A DNA stretch of 64,000 nt from Pseudoalteromonas piscicida (GCF_000238315.3 NZ_CP011924.1:1652501-1716500), one strand, 5' to 3'; shown: positions 27,377 to 36,560, numbered from the stretch's first letter. Notes: generated from the sequence alone by a model not told the origin. A program made the numbers and translations.

Positions 27377-27853
27377 TTACACTTTCATTTCCATCAGCTG
27401 CGCATCTTCACCATAACTTTTGCATACCTTAATTGGCTTTGAGACAAAGCCTAGTTTCAACCAAAACCCCACGCTATTTTGCACAGCCACGAGCCGAATG
27501 CGACAGTACCCCATTTGGGTCGCCAACTCAACTAAGCGTTTAATCATCAAGGCACCTATTCCCTGCCCAGATACGGCTTGTGAAACAACTAGGTCGTGTA
27601 GAAACAACGACGAACTAGGCGGTTGTTCAGGAAGTAATGTAAACAAACTCGGCGGCTTTTCATCGTACCAAGGGTGCGCCAGTAAATAGGCATTCACGGC
27701 TCGATGTTGTTTAAAAACAAAACAACTCTTTGGCGAGCGCATCCATTTACTTTTTAGAATATCCACAGTTTCCGGCGCAACATCATGATACGCCTGATTT
27801 TGTAGCGTTAAGATCTCAGACCACGACGCATCTTCGATAGCGTAAAAAGTCAT
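27377..27853 (-). CDS. GNAT family N-acetyltransferase
   Basis: A 158-aa GNAT: LFLHDLVVSQAVSGQGIGALMIKRLVELA (motif A, with Q-G-I-G) and SVGFWLKLGFVSKP. Substrate unknown. Single gene between the PLA2-like gene and a GFA gene, all on the minus strand but with 25-50-base gaps. Confidence 0.82.
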   Translation of the reverse strand: MTFYAIEDASWSEILTLQNQAYHDVAPETVDILKSKWMRSPKSCFVFKQHRAVNAYLLAHPWYDEKPPSLFTLLPEQPPSSSLFLHDLVVSQAVSGQGIGALMIKRLVELATQMGYCRIRLVAVQNSVGFWLKLGFVSKPIKVCKSYGEDAQLMEMKV

Positions 27854-27878
27854 AATTTACTCACATACAGCACAGAGG

Positions 27879-28259
27879 TTAATTGCATCCTACACACCAC
27901 CATTTTGGCCTTCTTGAAATATAAGAGTGAGATTTGGGTTCAAGGGTTTTACGACTATTGCCATCAAAAACGCCGAGCACTAATGCAATGACAGGCGCGT
28001 CATCTATTGCACCTAATGTGCTACCACAATCAGGGCAAAAAGCGCGCGATGAATAATCCGATGAACGCCACACCTTAGGAGCACCGCCAGGTCCATCCCA
28101 ACTGACCTCTTCACTTGCGAACTCTACCCATGCAACGGTTAGTGCACCGCTATGCCTTTGGCACATGTTACATGAGCAGGTATGAGGGTTACGAGGGACG
28201 CCAATCGCGGTAAAACGGATCTGCCCACATAAACATCCTCCAACAAAATTGACAGCCAT
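27879..28259 (-). CDS. GFA family protein (CENP-V/GFA zinc fold)
   Basis: A 126-aa protein with the zinc-binding cysteines of the glutathione-dependent formaldehyde-activating enzyme fold: GGCLCGQIRF, TCSCNMCQRHSG and FCPDCGS. Members are often misnamed as formaldehyde-activating enzymes; real function is usually unknown. Confidence 0.88.
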   Translation of the reverse strand: MAVNFVGGCLCGQIRFTAIGVPRNPHTCSCNMCQRHSGALTVAWVEFASEEVSWDGPGGAPKVWRSSDYSSRAFCPDCGSTLGAIDDAPVIALVLGVFDGNSRKTLEPKSHSYISRRPKWWCVGCN

Positions 28260-28398
28260 CCTTGTGTCTCCTTAAGATTTCGCCATTATCCTAGATTAAG
28301 TACGATAGTAAATTACCGTGCCTATTAAAGTTCCAAGTGAAACATAAAACTGAACACTAAACCACTGCATTTATAAAGAATTAGATAATTCCACTTAG

Positions 28399-28866
28399 TT
28401 ACGCAGTTTTACCATCAAAGTTATCGTGGGGCTCGCCGGCAAGTTCATACTTCAATACTCCAAGCTCCTGATAATAATGCAGGATATCAATAAAAGATTC
28501 ATATTCTCTTTGCGGTGAAACCGTCAACGCAAAGCACCCATCATCAAATTGCTCGCTCTCCACGCCAGATAGAGTAAGCTCTTGAAGTAGCTCTATGTTT
28601 TTGGCATTTTCCAACTCGTTTGTAAAGCAGACCCGCAAAGAGTGGTACTCACTTCGAGCCACTATATCGATTGCGTCTAAAGAACCTTCGGTATCTGGTG
28701 CAACCAAAACGTGGTCATCATAGTTAACACCAAAAGCAAAAAGCGGGGCACCTTTTATCTGATAAATATTATCGCCTACTGCCGTCGCAACAATAAATTC
28801 TTCAGCACATCCTAGGGGATGGTTTTTAAAAGTAAACCGTACTTTGTCAGTAACTACATCATTCAT
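28399..28866 (-). CDS. DUF4265 family protein
   Basis: A 155-aa soluble protein whose features (FTFKNHPLGCAEEFIVATAVGDNIYQIKGAPLFAFGVNYDDHVLV near the start; LTLSGVESEQFDDGCFALTV; a final FIDILHYYQELGVLKYELA) match the DUF4265 family as I remember it. Family members are frequent in polymorphic-toxin immunity contexts; function unproven. I start at the ATG 28866, since the upstream 27 residues do not look conserved; its Shine-Dalgarno is weak. Confidence 0.65.
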   Translation of the reverse strand: MNDVVTDKVRFTFKNHPLGCAEEFIVATAVGDNIYQIKGAPLFAFGVNYDDHVLVAPDTEGSLDAIDIVARSEYHSLRVCFTNELENAKNIELLQELTLSGVESEQFDDGCFALTVSPQREYESFIDILHYYQELGVLKYELAGEPHDNFDGKTA

Positions 28867-29081
28867 ATGGATACAAACCGCCTTTACATGGACTGATCTC
28901 GCTTTATCTAACCGACCGTAAGTCCAACAAATAAAAGTTACCCACAATTACAAGGTGTTACTTGTATATGGGCTTAGATTGCCAACATGATGCAGTAGCA
29001 AAACTGAAGAGAAAATTAAGCAATGATCTTAAAGAAGAGTGATGGCTGTTCAAGTTCAGAGCGAAGCTAGCGCAATAACCC

Positions 29082-31340
29082 CTAGCGTTTGCCCCAAAGC
29101 ACATCAATTTCTTTACCGTCTTTAACAAACTCTAGCTTCACCGTCACTTTGGTACCATTTTGTGACTGAGGAAAAATGCGTGTACATTGCAATACATAGT
29201 GGGCGAAAAAGCGGTTATAGAATCCATGTTCGCCCATATCATCAAAAAGATTAAATGCTTTTTCAAGCACAGAATAATTCCCTTCTTGGTGATAAGCGAG
29301 ATTAAGTTGCGCAAAGCCATCGCATAGGTTTTTAATGTCCTGCAAAATCCGCGGATGCAACTCGACTATTCCTGCTAGGGTTTGGAATTTGCTCGCACCT
29401 AGCCTGCGCCAATCCCGCTCTTTACATGCAAGTTTTCGACATCCCTTTGCTTTGAGATATTGATATGTCGCCAGAGCCACTTCGTTATGAGAGTTAAGTT
29501 GCGAATTTAACAATGCCTCAAAAATCGCATCATATAATTTCACTCGATTTTCTATAGTTGCCCGCTCAGGAAGTATTTTATGATTTATGGGTAATGCAGC
29601 GGCAAGCGAGGTGGCCAGTCTTCGACTATCAAACCGACCTAATAAAGGCAGTAACTGAACAAACGCGTCATGGTCAAGATGTAAGGACTTAACGATTCGC
29701 ACATTATCGGCATCTTTGAGTATCTCGCTCAATCGGTGTTTTGTATCCTCATATTCAAACTCTGGGATCATACCCCATACCGATAAATCATCGACCAAGT
29801 GGTCCAGCTCGTTATTGGTCACACTCGCCTCTTGCTGTTCATGTACGAGCGTCAGACCCAACGTAAACTCGCGTAGCTTAGGCGGCGTTGATGTTGAAAA
29901 GGCCACCATCTGAGCATCAAAGCTGAGATAGTAATGACGTTTATCGCCATTAATATCATCTTGATAACCACGCATTCCAAGCGTAGCAAGTTGCACTCTA
30001 TTTAGCTTGTCTCTCGTTTCAATGGTTTTAAATGAATAGCTGTTACGGCTCATGGCCGACCAAGCACCAAAACCTAAATTGAACCCATAGGCTTGCTTGA
30101 TTTCAGTACTGGTTTGAAAGAAGAAGCGCTCTATCTCGATTTCATCTTGATAACTAGGCTGAGTGATAGTACCAACCCGCCCAAATAGCGCATCAAGATG
30201 CACCTGCTCTAGGCCTTTGGTGGTTAACCTCGCCTCAAGCAGCGATTGATGACTGGATAAACGCGTGTATTCAAACTTAACACTTAACTCGGCTTTTAGC
30301 TTTGCAGCTGTTTCAATATTTGCTAACACCGTTTTTTTAATGGTCAGCAGCTCGCTTTGAAGTCGTTCTAAACTGTCCGTTAGTGGATCAAGCTGTAAGC
30401 GATCTTTTAATCTTAAGATCAGGTCGCTTTGCGCTTCATCGGGTGATTCTGTTGCGACGAGTGAAAGGACTTCTTCAACCTTATCCAGAGGTGCATTGAA
30501 TATCCCTGTCAAAATACTCGAATAAGCTTGCTTAAATCCGGCTTGATCGGCAAATTTGGCACTCACTCCCCCAGTGATTGTTAAAGCGGTATTCGACAAT
30601 GTTGATTTTTTAATTGCGAGGAAAGTATGCTGTGGTTTATCCAAGCGTTTAGAAAAGACAACACGAAAGCCACCACGGATCTCGATATCAAGGTCCGCAC
30701 TCAAAGCCGAATCAAGGTTAATATCAAGTAATTCTCCTTGATCCAACCAGCGGCTAAACATATCGAGATTTTGCGCGATTATATCTGACCACCTAAAATT
30801 GGCGCTCACCGTTAACGCCCCCGCCGTTTCCATCATTAATGCATTGTTAGGTGCCAGAGACTTAACATCCTCCACATCGAAAATAACCGGCATAGTTGCA
30901 AGGTCGCGGCCTAAGGCAAGACCCACAGCTTCATGTGGTTGATGGCAAAGGTAGGCTGCTAGTTTACATTGTGCCTGCCCATCTGTATTGATCCCAAGCA
31001 GCTCCGCTTTGGAGGCACCGGTGAGATCAAAGTCAATGTGTGTGCTGTATTTTATCCAACATGCCTCGTCACTATAGGCAAGTGTTGTGGTAGGTTCGAG
31101 ATCTGCATTAATCTCTTTTTGCTCACCAATAATACCGTCTTCATCTATGGCAGTGCTCGCGTTGATAAGCTCTACCTTAGTGTCACCAGTAACACTTGCG
31201 GTTATACCCTCCAATGCAAAGCTATGGCTTTCTGCTATTTCCCCGCGCCAAGGTAACAAATCACCATGATAGTCTTTAAGTGGTGTGAGGGTAGTCTCGA
31301 CAAGCGTATGTAAGCCCGCCATATTCAGTTCAATCGTCAT
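29082..31340 (-). CDS. Large uncharacterised protein (752 aa)
   Basis: A 752-aa acidic soluble protein that I do not recognise. No signal peptide and no membrane segment. A predicted coiled-coil-prone region lies about residues 300-360 (LRLKDRLQLDPLTDSL, LQSELLTIKKTVLANIETAAKLKAEL). The C-terminal third is helical and basic in places (NHKILPERATIENRVKLYDAI, CRKLACKERDWRR). Repeated phrases of the type TLAYSDEACWIKYS and YYLSFDAQMVAF suggest beta-rich N-terminal parts. AAGGAAAT precedes the ATG. It is enclosed with the DUF4265 gene by a pair of inverted repeats. Confidence 0.65.
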   Translation of the reverse strand: MTIELNMAGLHTLVETTLTPLKDYHGDLLPWRGEIAESHSFALEGITASVTGDTKVELINASTAIDEDGIIGEQKEINADLEPTTTLAYSDEACWIKYSTHIDFDLTGASKAELLGINTDGQAQCKLAAYLCHQPHEAVGLALGRDLATMPVIFDVEDVKSLAPNNALMMETAGALTVSANFRWSDIIAQNLDMFSRWLDQGELLDINLDSALSADLDIEIRGGFRVVFSKRLDKPQHTFLAIKKSTLSNTALTITGGVSAKFADQAGFKQAYSSILTGIFNAPLDKVEEVLSLVATESPDEAQSDLILRLKDRLQLDPLTDSLERLQSELLTIKKTVLANIETAAKLKAELSVKFEYTRLSSHQSLLEARLTTKGLEQVHLDALFGRVGTITQPSYQDEIEIERFFFQTSTEIKQAYGFNLGFGAWSAMSRNSYSFKTIETRDKLNRVQLATLGMRGYQDDINGDKRHYYLSFDAQMVAFSTSTPPKLREFTLGLTLVHEQQEASVTNNELDHLVDDLSVWGMIPEFEYEDTKHRLSEILKDADNVRIVKSLHLDHDAFVQLLPLLGRFDSRRLATSLAAALPINHKILPERATIENRVKLYDAIFEALLNSQLNSHNEVALATYQYLKAKGCRKLACKERDWRRLGASKFQTLAGIVELHPRILQDIKNLCDGFAQLNLAYHQEGNYSVLEKAFNLFDDMGEHGFYNRFFAHYVLQCTRIFPQSQNGTKVTVKLEFVKDGKEIDVLWGKR

Positions 31341-31404
31341 CGAATTTCCTTTTCATCTAAAGTGGAATTATCTAACCTAAACTCCGGTTAACTATAGCTG
31401 TAAT

Positions 31405-31725
31405 TTAACCCTGAGAGGATAATTTTAGACCAATAATCCCAATCACTATCAACAGTAAACTGAGTAGCTTAAGTGATGACAACGGCTCTTTAAAATAGAC
31501 AAAGCCAACAATAATCGACCCTATCATACCAATGCCAACCCAGACGGAATAAGCAACGCTAAGCGGTAAAGTTCGTAGTGCAACACTGAGAAAGTAGAAA
31601 CTTGCGGCCATCGCCACTAAAGTAATAATTGAGGGAACAGGCTTCGTAAAACCGTTGGTAAATTTCAAACCAATAGCCCAAACGACTTCCAATAAACCTG
31701 CAAAAGCAAGTAGCAACCAGCTCAT
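31405..31725 (-). CDS. sugE: SMR family guanidinium exporter SugE/Gdx
   Basis: A 106-aa, four-helix small multidrug resistance protein. The sequence [26 protein letters not shown] with the essential membrane glutamate (Glu13) and [27 protein letters not shown] matches the SugE/Gdx branch, not EmrE. Gdx proteins export guanidinium in exchange for protons. The riboswitch directly upstream confirms the guanidine-related role. Confidence 0.9.
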   Translation of the reverse strand: MSWLLLAFAGLLEVVWAIGLKFTNGFTKPVPSIITLVAMAASFYFLSVALRTLPLSVAYSVWVGIGMIGSIIVGFVYFKEPLSSLKLLSLLLIVIGIIGLKLSSQG

Positions 31726-31730
31726 GACAA

Positions 31731-31788
31731 CTCCAAAATGGGGTCGTCCCCGCCAGTAAAAGAAAGTTCTGGAGGTCGTCCACCAGAG
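31731..31788 (-). promoter_or_regulatory. Guanidine-II riboswitch (mini-ykkC) controlling sugE
   Basis: Read on the minus strand, two hairpins with identical ACGA tetraloops stand in tandem. The first, CUGGUGG-ACGA-CCUCCAG (31769-31786), has one internal U-U mismatch; the second is GGGG-ACGA-CCCC (31740-31751). ACGR loops flanked by G-C pairs in two adjacent stems are the definition of the guanidine-II class. The second hairpin lies just before the GGAG Shine-Dalgarno (31731-31734) of sugE, so ligand-induced loop-loop pairing should expose the ribosome-binding site, giving guanidine-induced translation. Confidence 0.92.
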
Positions 31789-31841
31789 CGAGAGAAAATT
31801 AGCACGCCGGTGAAGCTAATTCAAGCTTCACGGCAGACAAA

Positions 31842-32021
31842 TTAAGACTCAATTAAGATTGTAAAAGAACTAATATAACCTAAAAAATCGCAGTTAGCCG
31901 TGACAGACACCACCTTCCAACCATCTTGCTCTATCTGCTCAATCTCTTGGTTGAGTGAGTTAACGTCTGGTCGTGGCCAAAAAAAATGCTTTTTCTTATT
32001 AAATATTACAACTCTTCTCAT
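31842..32021 (-). CDS. Small protein, DUF4177-like
   Basis: A 59-aa protein: MRRVVIFNKKKHFFWPRPDV followed by LNQEIEQIEQDGWKVVSVTAN. The last segment resembles the DUF4177 pattern of a helix followed by GW.VV..T. The ATG at 32021 has GGAGAGG six bases upstream, which decides the start. Function unknown. Confidence 0.6.
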   Translation of the reverse strand: MRRVVIFNKKKHFFWPRPDVNSLNQEIEQIEQDGWKVVSVTANCDFLGYISSFTILIES

Positions 32022-32240
32022 GCACCTCTCCATGCGCAATTATCAAACTGGCTAAGTATACAGCACAACAAAAAAAGGTACAAAGGTAAATAATGGCTGC
32101 GATTATATGATGATTTATTACTGTTTTAGTGTGGGTAAGACTGCTACAAGTTTTATTATTCATCATGTCCAGCTAAAAAGACGTAACACCAAAGGCTGCA
32201 AATCAAATCAATACATTACTCACATGTACCCTTTATGGTA

Positions 32241-32756
32241 TTACTTCACATGTTGGCGTACAAAGCTATCAAGCGCCGCAACCGACTTAATCACATAGAG
32301 TGCTTTGGTTTGCGCGCTTTGCTCTAACTGCGATAAAAATGCTTCATTCCAAAATTGCGGGCAGCGCCTTAACGTTTTAATACTGGCAATCGTCCCTTTA
32401 AACACTGAGCTACCATCTGGCCAGCCTTCAGGCTTGGTAACTATGCTTTTTAAAAGACGTTTTATCACAAACCAATAACTCACTCGATATGGTAAGTCGA
32501 TGTAGACTAAGGTATCTGCTGCATCTAAGCGCTGTTTAAATGCATCTAACGGACCAAAGCCGTCAATGATCCACGCATCAGTATTCAATATGTTTTGATG
32601 TGCTTTATCAAAAGCGGCTCTGTCAACAAACTCGCCATTTGCTTGGTAAAGCATCGAGTCTAATTGATATAACGGGATGTGTATTGCCGCGGCCAGTCTT
32701 TTACTCACCGTAGACTTGCCGCTTCCCGGTTTACCAAAAACTGCTACTTTCTTCAT
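32241..32756 (-). CDS. P-loop kinase-like protein (adenylate kinase/topology modulation FlaR-like)
   Basis: A 171-aa P-loop NTPase with Walker A GKPGSGKST (residues 8-16), YQLDSMLYQANGEFVDRAAFDKAHQNIL and WIIDGFGPLDAFKQRLDAADTLVYIDLP (Walker B-like with the family's D.LIYLD-type strand). Such proteins are annotated as topology modulation proteins or adenylate kinase-like. The start is fixed by AAGGAGG five bases upstream of the ATG. Confidence 0.8.
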   Translation of the reverse strand: MKKVAVFGKPGSGKSTVSKRLAAAIHIPLYQLDSMLYQANGEFVDRAAFDKAHQNILNTDAWIIDGFGPLDAFKQRLDAADTLVYIDLPYRVSYWFVIKRLLKSIVTKPEGWPDGSSVFKGTIASIKTLRRCPQFWNEAFLSQLEQSAQTKALYVIKSVAALDSFVRQHVK

Positions 32757-32792
32757 GTAACCTCCTTGCTGTGGCCCCACAAGGCAGATACA

Positions 32793-32820
32793 AAAAACCC
32801 ACCTTATTTTGGTGGGTTCA
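32793..32820 (-). terminator. Intrinsic terminator or attenuator upstream of the P-loop gene
   Basis: On the minus strand AACCCACC-AAAATAA-GGTGGGTT is followed by six U residues. It lies ~40 bases before the P-loop gene and ~190 bases after the LysE gene; it may simply end the LysE transcript, or act as an attenuator in the leader of the P-loop gene. Confidence 0.7.
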
Positions 32821-33009
32821 TTAAAAAAGCACACAAAACCACCACTCCTAAGGAATGGTAATAATTCGTGTACTTGTGAGAAATAGTTCTATATTCATAA
32901 CGATACTTTCACGTAATGCTCGGTTATTGTCAAGCACGCGCAAGGCCAGATGAGTGAATTGAGAAGTAGCATCACTTTGTGGGCTGGCGAGTCACTAACT
33001 TTGGCATCG

Positions 33010-33624
33010 CTACTGTCTACTCAACAGTAAGTTGCCGCCAGATAGCGCCAAAAATGAAGCACATGCACGATTAAAACGTTTAACCAGTTTAGGTTTACTA
33101 AACCACTGCCTTAGATACAGCCCAATAACAGCGAACATAGCGATAGCCACTATTTCCAAAACGAGAAAAGTAGCCCCCAATAGTGAAAATTGCTCTGTCA
33201 CATTTTTTGCAACATCGACAAACTGAGGGAGAAAAGCGGTAAATATCAAAATTGCTTTTGGATTACCCGCAGCAAGGGCGAACTCTTGTTTCATCAGTCC
33301 GATAATGCTCAGATTGCGGACATCATCTGAAACTGGACTAACGTCTGAGCGCCATAAATTATAAGCAATCCATAATAAATAGAGCGCGCCACAAGTTTTA
33401 ATGGCTAGAAACAATATTTCCGACGTATACAGCACAACTGCAAGGCCTGACGCGGCAAGCGCTATCATCACACAAAATGCGGCGAGCCTTCCAAGTCCTG
33501 CAAGTAGAGCTATACGAAAACCATAACGACGAGCATTATTTAGCGCTAAAAGATTATTTGGACCTGGTGCCATATTCAAGGCAAAGCACGCTGGGATAAA
33601 TAAAAGTAGTGTCCAGATGTCCAT
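33010..33624 (-). CDS. LysE/RhtB family amino acid exporter
   Basis: A 204-aa, six-helix exporter. The N-terminal FALNMAPGPNNLLALNNARRYGFRIALLAGLGRLAAF is the LysE/RhtB signature; GNPKAILIFTAFLPQFV is the second conserved motif. Substrate (lysine, homoserine, threonine or a xenobiotic) cannot be told. Confidence 0.9.
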   Translation of the reverse strand: MDIWTLLLFIPACFALNMAPGPNNLLALNNARRYGFRIALLAGLGRLAAFCVMIALAASGLAVVLYTSEILFLAIKTCGALYLLWIAYNLWRSDVSPVSDDVRNLSIIGLMKQEFALAAGNPKAILIFTAFLPQFVDVAKNVTEQFSLLGATFLVLEIVAIAMFAVIGLYLRQWFSKPKLVKRFNRACASFLALSGGNLLLSRQ

Positions 33625-33649
33625 AGCCTTTCCTTTAAAAAATATTGGC

Positions 33650-34204
33650 TCAGCGATTAAATTCTGACTTTAATAACCCAAAGCACGTTAGGTCGTGAAA
33701 TTGTTCTTTCCAATATCCACTTTGTCGTCTAACCCCCTCAGCTTTAAAACCTAACTTTTCTAGCACAGCCTCTGATGCATGATTCCCCGGCACCGTATCT
33801 CCTTGAATTCGATTCAGTGCGCCACATCCCAGTAAACCACCAAACGCGGCGGAGATAATCTGATGTAATGCTTCAGTGGTATAACCCTTTCCCCAAAATT
33901 TCGGCATCAAATCATAACCGATAACTGCATTTTTCATCGCCGGGTTCCATGAGTTAAAGCCACACGTACCTATAAGCTGCTCGGTGCCTTTTAATCGGAT
34001 AGCCCAACGGATCCCAACACCGCTATCAAATCGAGAATGAAAGAAATCTATGAGTTTTTCAGCTTGTAATCGCTCACTAAACGCCTCTAAATCGTAGTAT
34101 TTCACTACCTCTGGGTTTGAAAATAGTTCAAAAATAGCATTACTGTCGCATTCGGATAGCGCCGTAAGCTTCAAGCGTGGTGTTTCAAATTCTGGAAATT
34201 GCAT
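33650..34204 (-). CDS. RimJ/RimL-type GNAT acetyltransferase
   Basis: A 184-aa GNAT: FETPRLKLTALSECDSNAIFELFSNPEVVKYYD at the start and YDLMPKFWGKGYTTEALHQII (motif A), then NRIQGDTVPGNHASEAVLEKLGFKAEGVRR, the classic RimJ/RimL ending. Start chosen at 34204 because AAGGAG lies six bases upstream. Confidence 0.87.
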   Translation of the reverse strand: MQFPEFETPRLKLTALSECDSNAIFELFSNPEVVKYYDLEAFSERLQAEKLIDFFHSRFDSGVGIRWAIRLKGTEQLIGTCGFNSWNPAMKNAVIGYDLMPKFWGKGYTTEALHQIISAAFGGLLGCGALNRIQGDTVPGNHASEAVLEKLGFKAEGVRRQSGYWKEQFHDLTCFGLLKSEFNR

Positions 34205-34278
34205 ATTGATCTCCTTAACATTCAAAGCGCAACACTGAGATAACTTCAAACCGCGATAAATAGCACGGTGAAAGTTAT

Positions 34279-34905
34279 TTATACTGCGCGAAATAGCACT
34301 TTGACTGCATCTAAAAAATGGCTGGATTGCGGCTGTTTAGTATTAAAACTTCTACCACCATCGTCTTCGACCACAATACTGTAATTACCTGACTCAAGTT
34401 CAGCGGTATACCACTGCATAAACTCAGAGAACGACTTAGCAATCACAAACTTTTCGTCTTCATCACGACCAAAGTTTATCACTTGTCCAACTGTGCCATT
34501 TTCGGCCGGATCAAAATCTAAACCAAGGTAGTTGCCTGCCCAATCATGGGCAAACGGTACCCACTTTTTATTGGCATAAGCTTCTTTGATAAACCCAAGA
34601 ACGTGAGAGGTTGAAAACATACTCAGCTCTTTCATTCCCTCTTCACCTTGTGAATCGATGATTTCAGCCCACGAACGCCATTCTTCATAAACTCTGTCCA
34701 AAGGTAAAAAATTGAGTCCGTAAAATAAACCAGTATTGATTTCATCTTTCTGGCCGTTATGTTCGAGATACATCACTTTCAATCGCTCAGGCAGTTCAAC
34801 ACCGAGCTTATTCTCTAGACTTGCTATTTCACTCGCTGTCGCCGGCTGATTAAGATCACACATAAGCTCAGGCAATGTTGCCTGTACCCATTCCATCAAG
34901 TTCAT
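34279..34905 (-). CDS. SMI1/KNR4 (SUKH) family protein
   Basis: A 208-aa protein of the SUKH superfamily: PATASEIASLENKLGVELPERLKVMYLEHNGQ followed by GLNFLPLDRVYEEW and FAHDWAGNYLGLDFDPAENGTVGQVINFGRDEDEKFVIAKSFSEFM, all standard for the fold. In bacteria these are mostly immunity proteins for polymorphic toxins; no toxin gene is seen nearby, so this may be an orphan immunity gene (inference). Confidence 0.87.
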   Translation of the reverse strand: MNLMEWVQATLPELMCDLNQPATASEIASLENKLGVELPERLKVMYLEHNGQKDEINTGLFYGLNFLPLDRVYEEWRSWAEIIDSQGEEGMKELSMFSTSHVLGFIKEAYANKKWVPFAHDWAGNYLGLDFDPAENGTVGQVINFGRDEDEKFVIAKSFSEFMQWYTAELESGNYSIVVEDDGGRSFNTKQPQSSHFLDAVKVLFRAV

Positions 34906-34983
34906 TTTAATTACTTCCTTATCACTTAAATCTAAGAGTTAATTCCATTGATATCTAAAATACGCGTGTTTGCTCATCCGCCT

Positions 34984-35508
34984 TCAACCAAACCGAGCAT
35001 GCCAATCATTGAATCGGTTCAGCAACTCTGCGCTATTTAGCATACGATTTGCTGCGCTTTCAAGTTCCAACATATGCTCGCTTGGATCTGTACTTAGCAC
35101 TGACAGAAAAACATTTTTGGCAAAGACGCCTTCTTGCCTCAACTCTAAAAGCGCCAATACAAAAGCGTTGAAAGTGGGGTTGATAATTTCTTCAAGATAA
35201 TTTTCATAGAGCTTTGCATCTTCCAGTTCAAGGCGAGCTGCGAGTAAAGTAGCAACACCTTTAAAATGCACATCCCTATCGCTTAAACCCCACTCAACGG
35301 GAGAGAACTCAACCTCAGTATTATCATCTTGTGTAAGCCATTGCTGTGTCATAGCAACGTGATAGAGCGTCATTACACTGTCATCAGTACATAAGGCATA
35401 ACCGAGCAACTCATCCGCCTGGTGTATGCGTTGGAGGTTTGTAAAAGTAGTTTTTACGGCATCTTTGACGAGACTTTTCAACTTATCAAAGTCAATCAAA
35501 TCTGACAT
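34984..35508 (-). CDS. DUF4303 family protein
   Basis: A 174-aa protein with the DUF4303 pattern (FDKLKSLVKDAVKTTFTNL near the N-terminus; ADELLGYALCTDDSVMTLYHVAMTQ; VEFSPVEWGL). Like SMI1, DUF4303 proteins occur as putative immunity proteins. Start at 35508 because GGAGGTTG lies just before this ATG. Lies upstream of the SMI1 gene in the same orientation, ~80 bases apart. Confidence 0.8.
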   Translation of the reverse strand: MSDLIDFDKLKSLVKDAVKTTFTNLQRIHQADELLGYALCTDDSVMTLYHVAMTQQWLTQDDNTEVEFSPVEWGLSDRDVHFKGVATLLAARLELEDAKLYENYLEEIINPTFNAFVLALLELRQEGVFAKNVFLSVLSTDPSEHMLELESAANRMLNSAELLNRFNDWHARFG

Positions 35509-35562
35509 GGCACAACCTCCATACACTACACTCTGGATAACACACCAAACAGATCCGCAGGC

Positions 35563-36231
35563 TTATTTATCTGCTAATGACATCGACCCAACTATTTTGC
35601 CATTTTCGATTAAAAAGAGCCTATTTGCGATAGGTGCGTTGCCGTAACTATCATCGTTCCAAGCTTCGCTATGTAAATAAATAAACTTATCCAATAAATC
35701 GTGCGATGCGTCTCTGGATACCACCATTAATCCGGTACGTCTCGCTATTGAGACAAGTAGCTGTTCGGCATCTAGCATTTCGTGCGCTTTCAGCATTTGC
35801 GTTTGAGATAAAATCGCTTCACTACTAAAAGACTCTCCGCTGGCAGTTAATACTTGGTTGTTTAGCACTGCGGACGGGACAAAGGTTACATCTAAAGCAT
35901 CAATATTTTGAAAAGCCTGTGGAACTACCACATTTAAATCGATCTCTTGACCATCTTGGTGTGTTAAAAAAACGAAGTTATCTGGCGTATCATAACCAAA
36001 ACCAATCACGACTTCTGGGTCATCTTCTGGGCCAATTAATACTGAATAAACCGCACCGTATTGAATACCAGGCCAATCTCCAGCCTTAATAATGGGGTAA
36101 ATTGTTCTATCCTTTAAGTCCATTGCTATTTCCTTAGCTAAGTTGTTTGGTAAAGTAGTTTCTATTGGCATGTCTGCAACAACATTTCCCGAAAACGCAG
36201 CTACCAATAACAGTATTAAAAAGACCTTCAT
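35563..36231 (-). CDS. Exported protein of unknown function
   Basis: A 222-aa protein with a signal peptide (MKVFLILLLVAAFSGNVVA, cleavage before DMPIE). The rest looks like a soluble alpha/beta protein, with a helix-rich middle (AILSQTQMLKAHEMLDAEQLLVSIARRTGLMVVS). No family recognised. Confidence 0.6.
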   Translation of the reverse strand: MKVFLILLLVAAFSGNVVADMPIETTLPNNLAKEIAMDLKDRTIYPIIKAGDWPGIQYGAVYSVLIGPEDDPEVVIGFGYDTPDNFVFLTHQDGQEIDLNVVVPQAFQNIDALDVTFVPSAVLNNQVLTASGESFSSEAILSQTQMLKAHEMLDAEQLLVSIARRTGLMVVSRDASHDLLDKFIYLHSEAWNDDSYGNAPIANRLFLIENGKIVGSMSLADK

Positions 36232-36492
36232 AAAAATTTAAGCCTCAGTCAAGTAAGACGTACTGCGCAATTGTCGGTTCGAATGTGTTCGTGCTTATGC
36301 TGACAGTTGTAAGGGAGATAAATAGACGCACTAGATTTTTGAATTTATTTTACGATATCCATATCACGCAATCTAAATACCATACTATTCTCAGCAATCC
36401 CTGCCAGTATCCATGCTTTTTTATTAAATCACCTTTGTTCCTTTTTTCAAGGTAATTTTATTAGACCATTAATAATAAATTCAGTGATGTAG
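36232..36492. other. Non-coding stretch 5' of the exported protein
   Basis: About 260 AT-rich bases between the exported protein's start and the terminator at 36493. It presumably carries the promoter of the 35563-36231 gene. I see no other gene or repeat in it. Confidence 0.4.
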
Positions 36493-36513
36493 AAAAAGGC
36501 ATGCTTGCATGCC
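36493..36513 (-). terminator. Intrinsic terminator of the propeller gene
   Basis: On the minus strand GGCATGC-AA-GCATGCC followed by TTTTT; it lies about 50 bases after the stop of the gene at 36561-37388. Confidence 0.75.
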
Positions 36514-36560
36514 GTTTAGTCTAGGTTTTTAGTGGTAGTATAACCAAGAATAATTGAGTG

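Larger units (their letters stand above)
28381..31375. repeat. Inverted repeat pair flanking two genes
   Basis: TTAGATAATTCCACTTAG at 28381-28398 is repeated in inverted orientation at 31357-31375 (one extra T; 16 bases perfect). The left copy abuts the stop codon of the DUF4265 gene and the right copy lies in the leader of the 752-aa gene, so the pair encloses exactly these two genes. No transposase or target duplication is seen. Coincidence cannot be excluded in AT-rich DNA. Confidence 0.4.
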
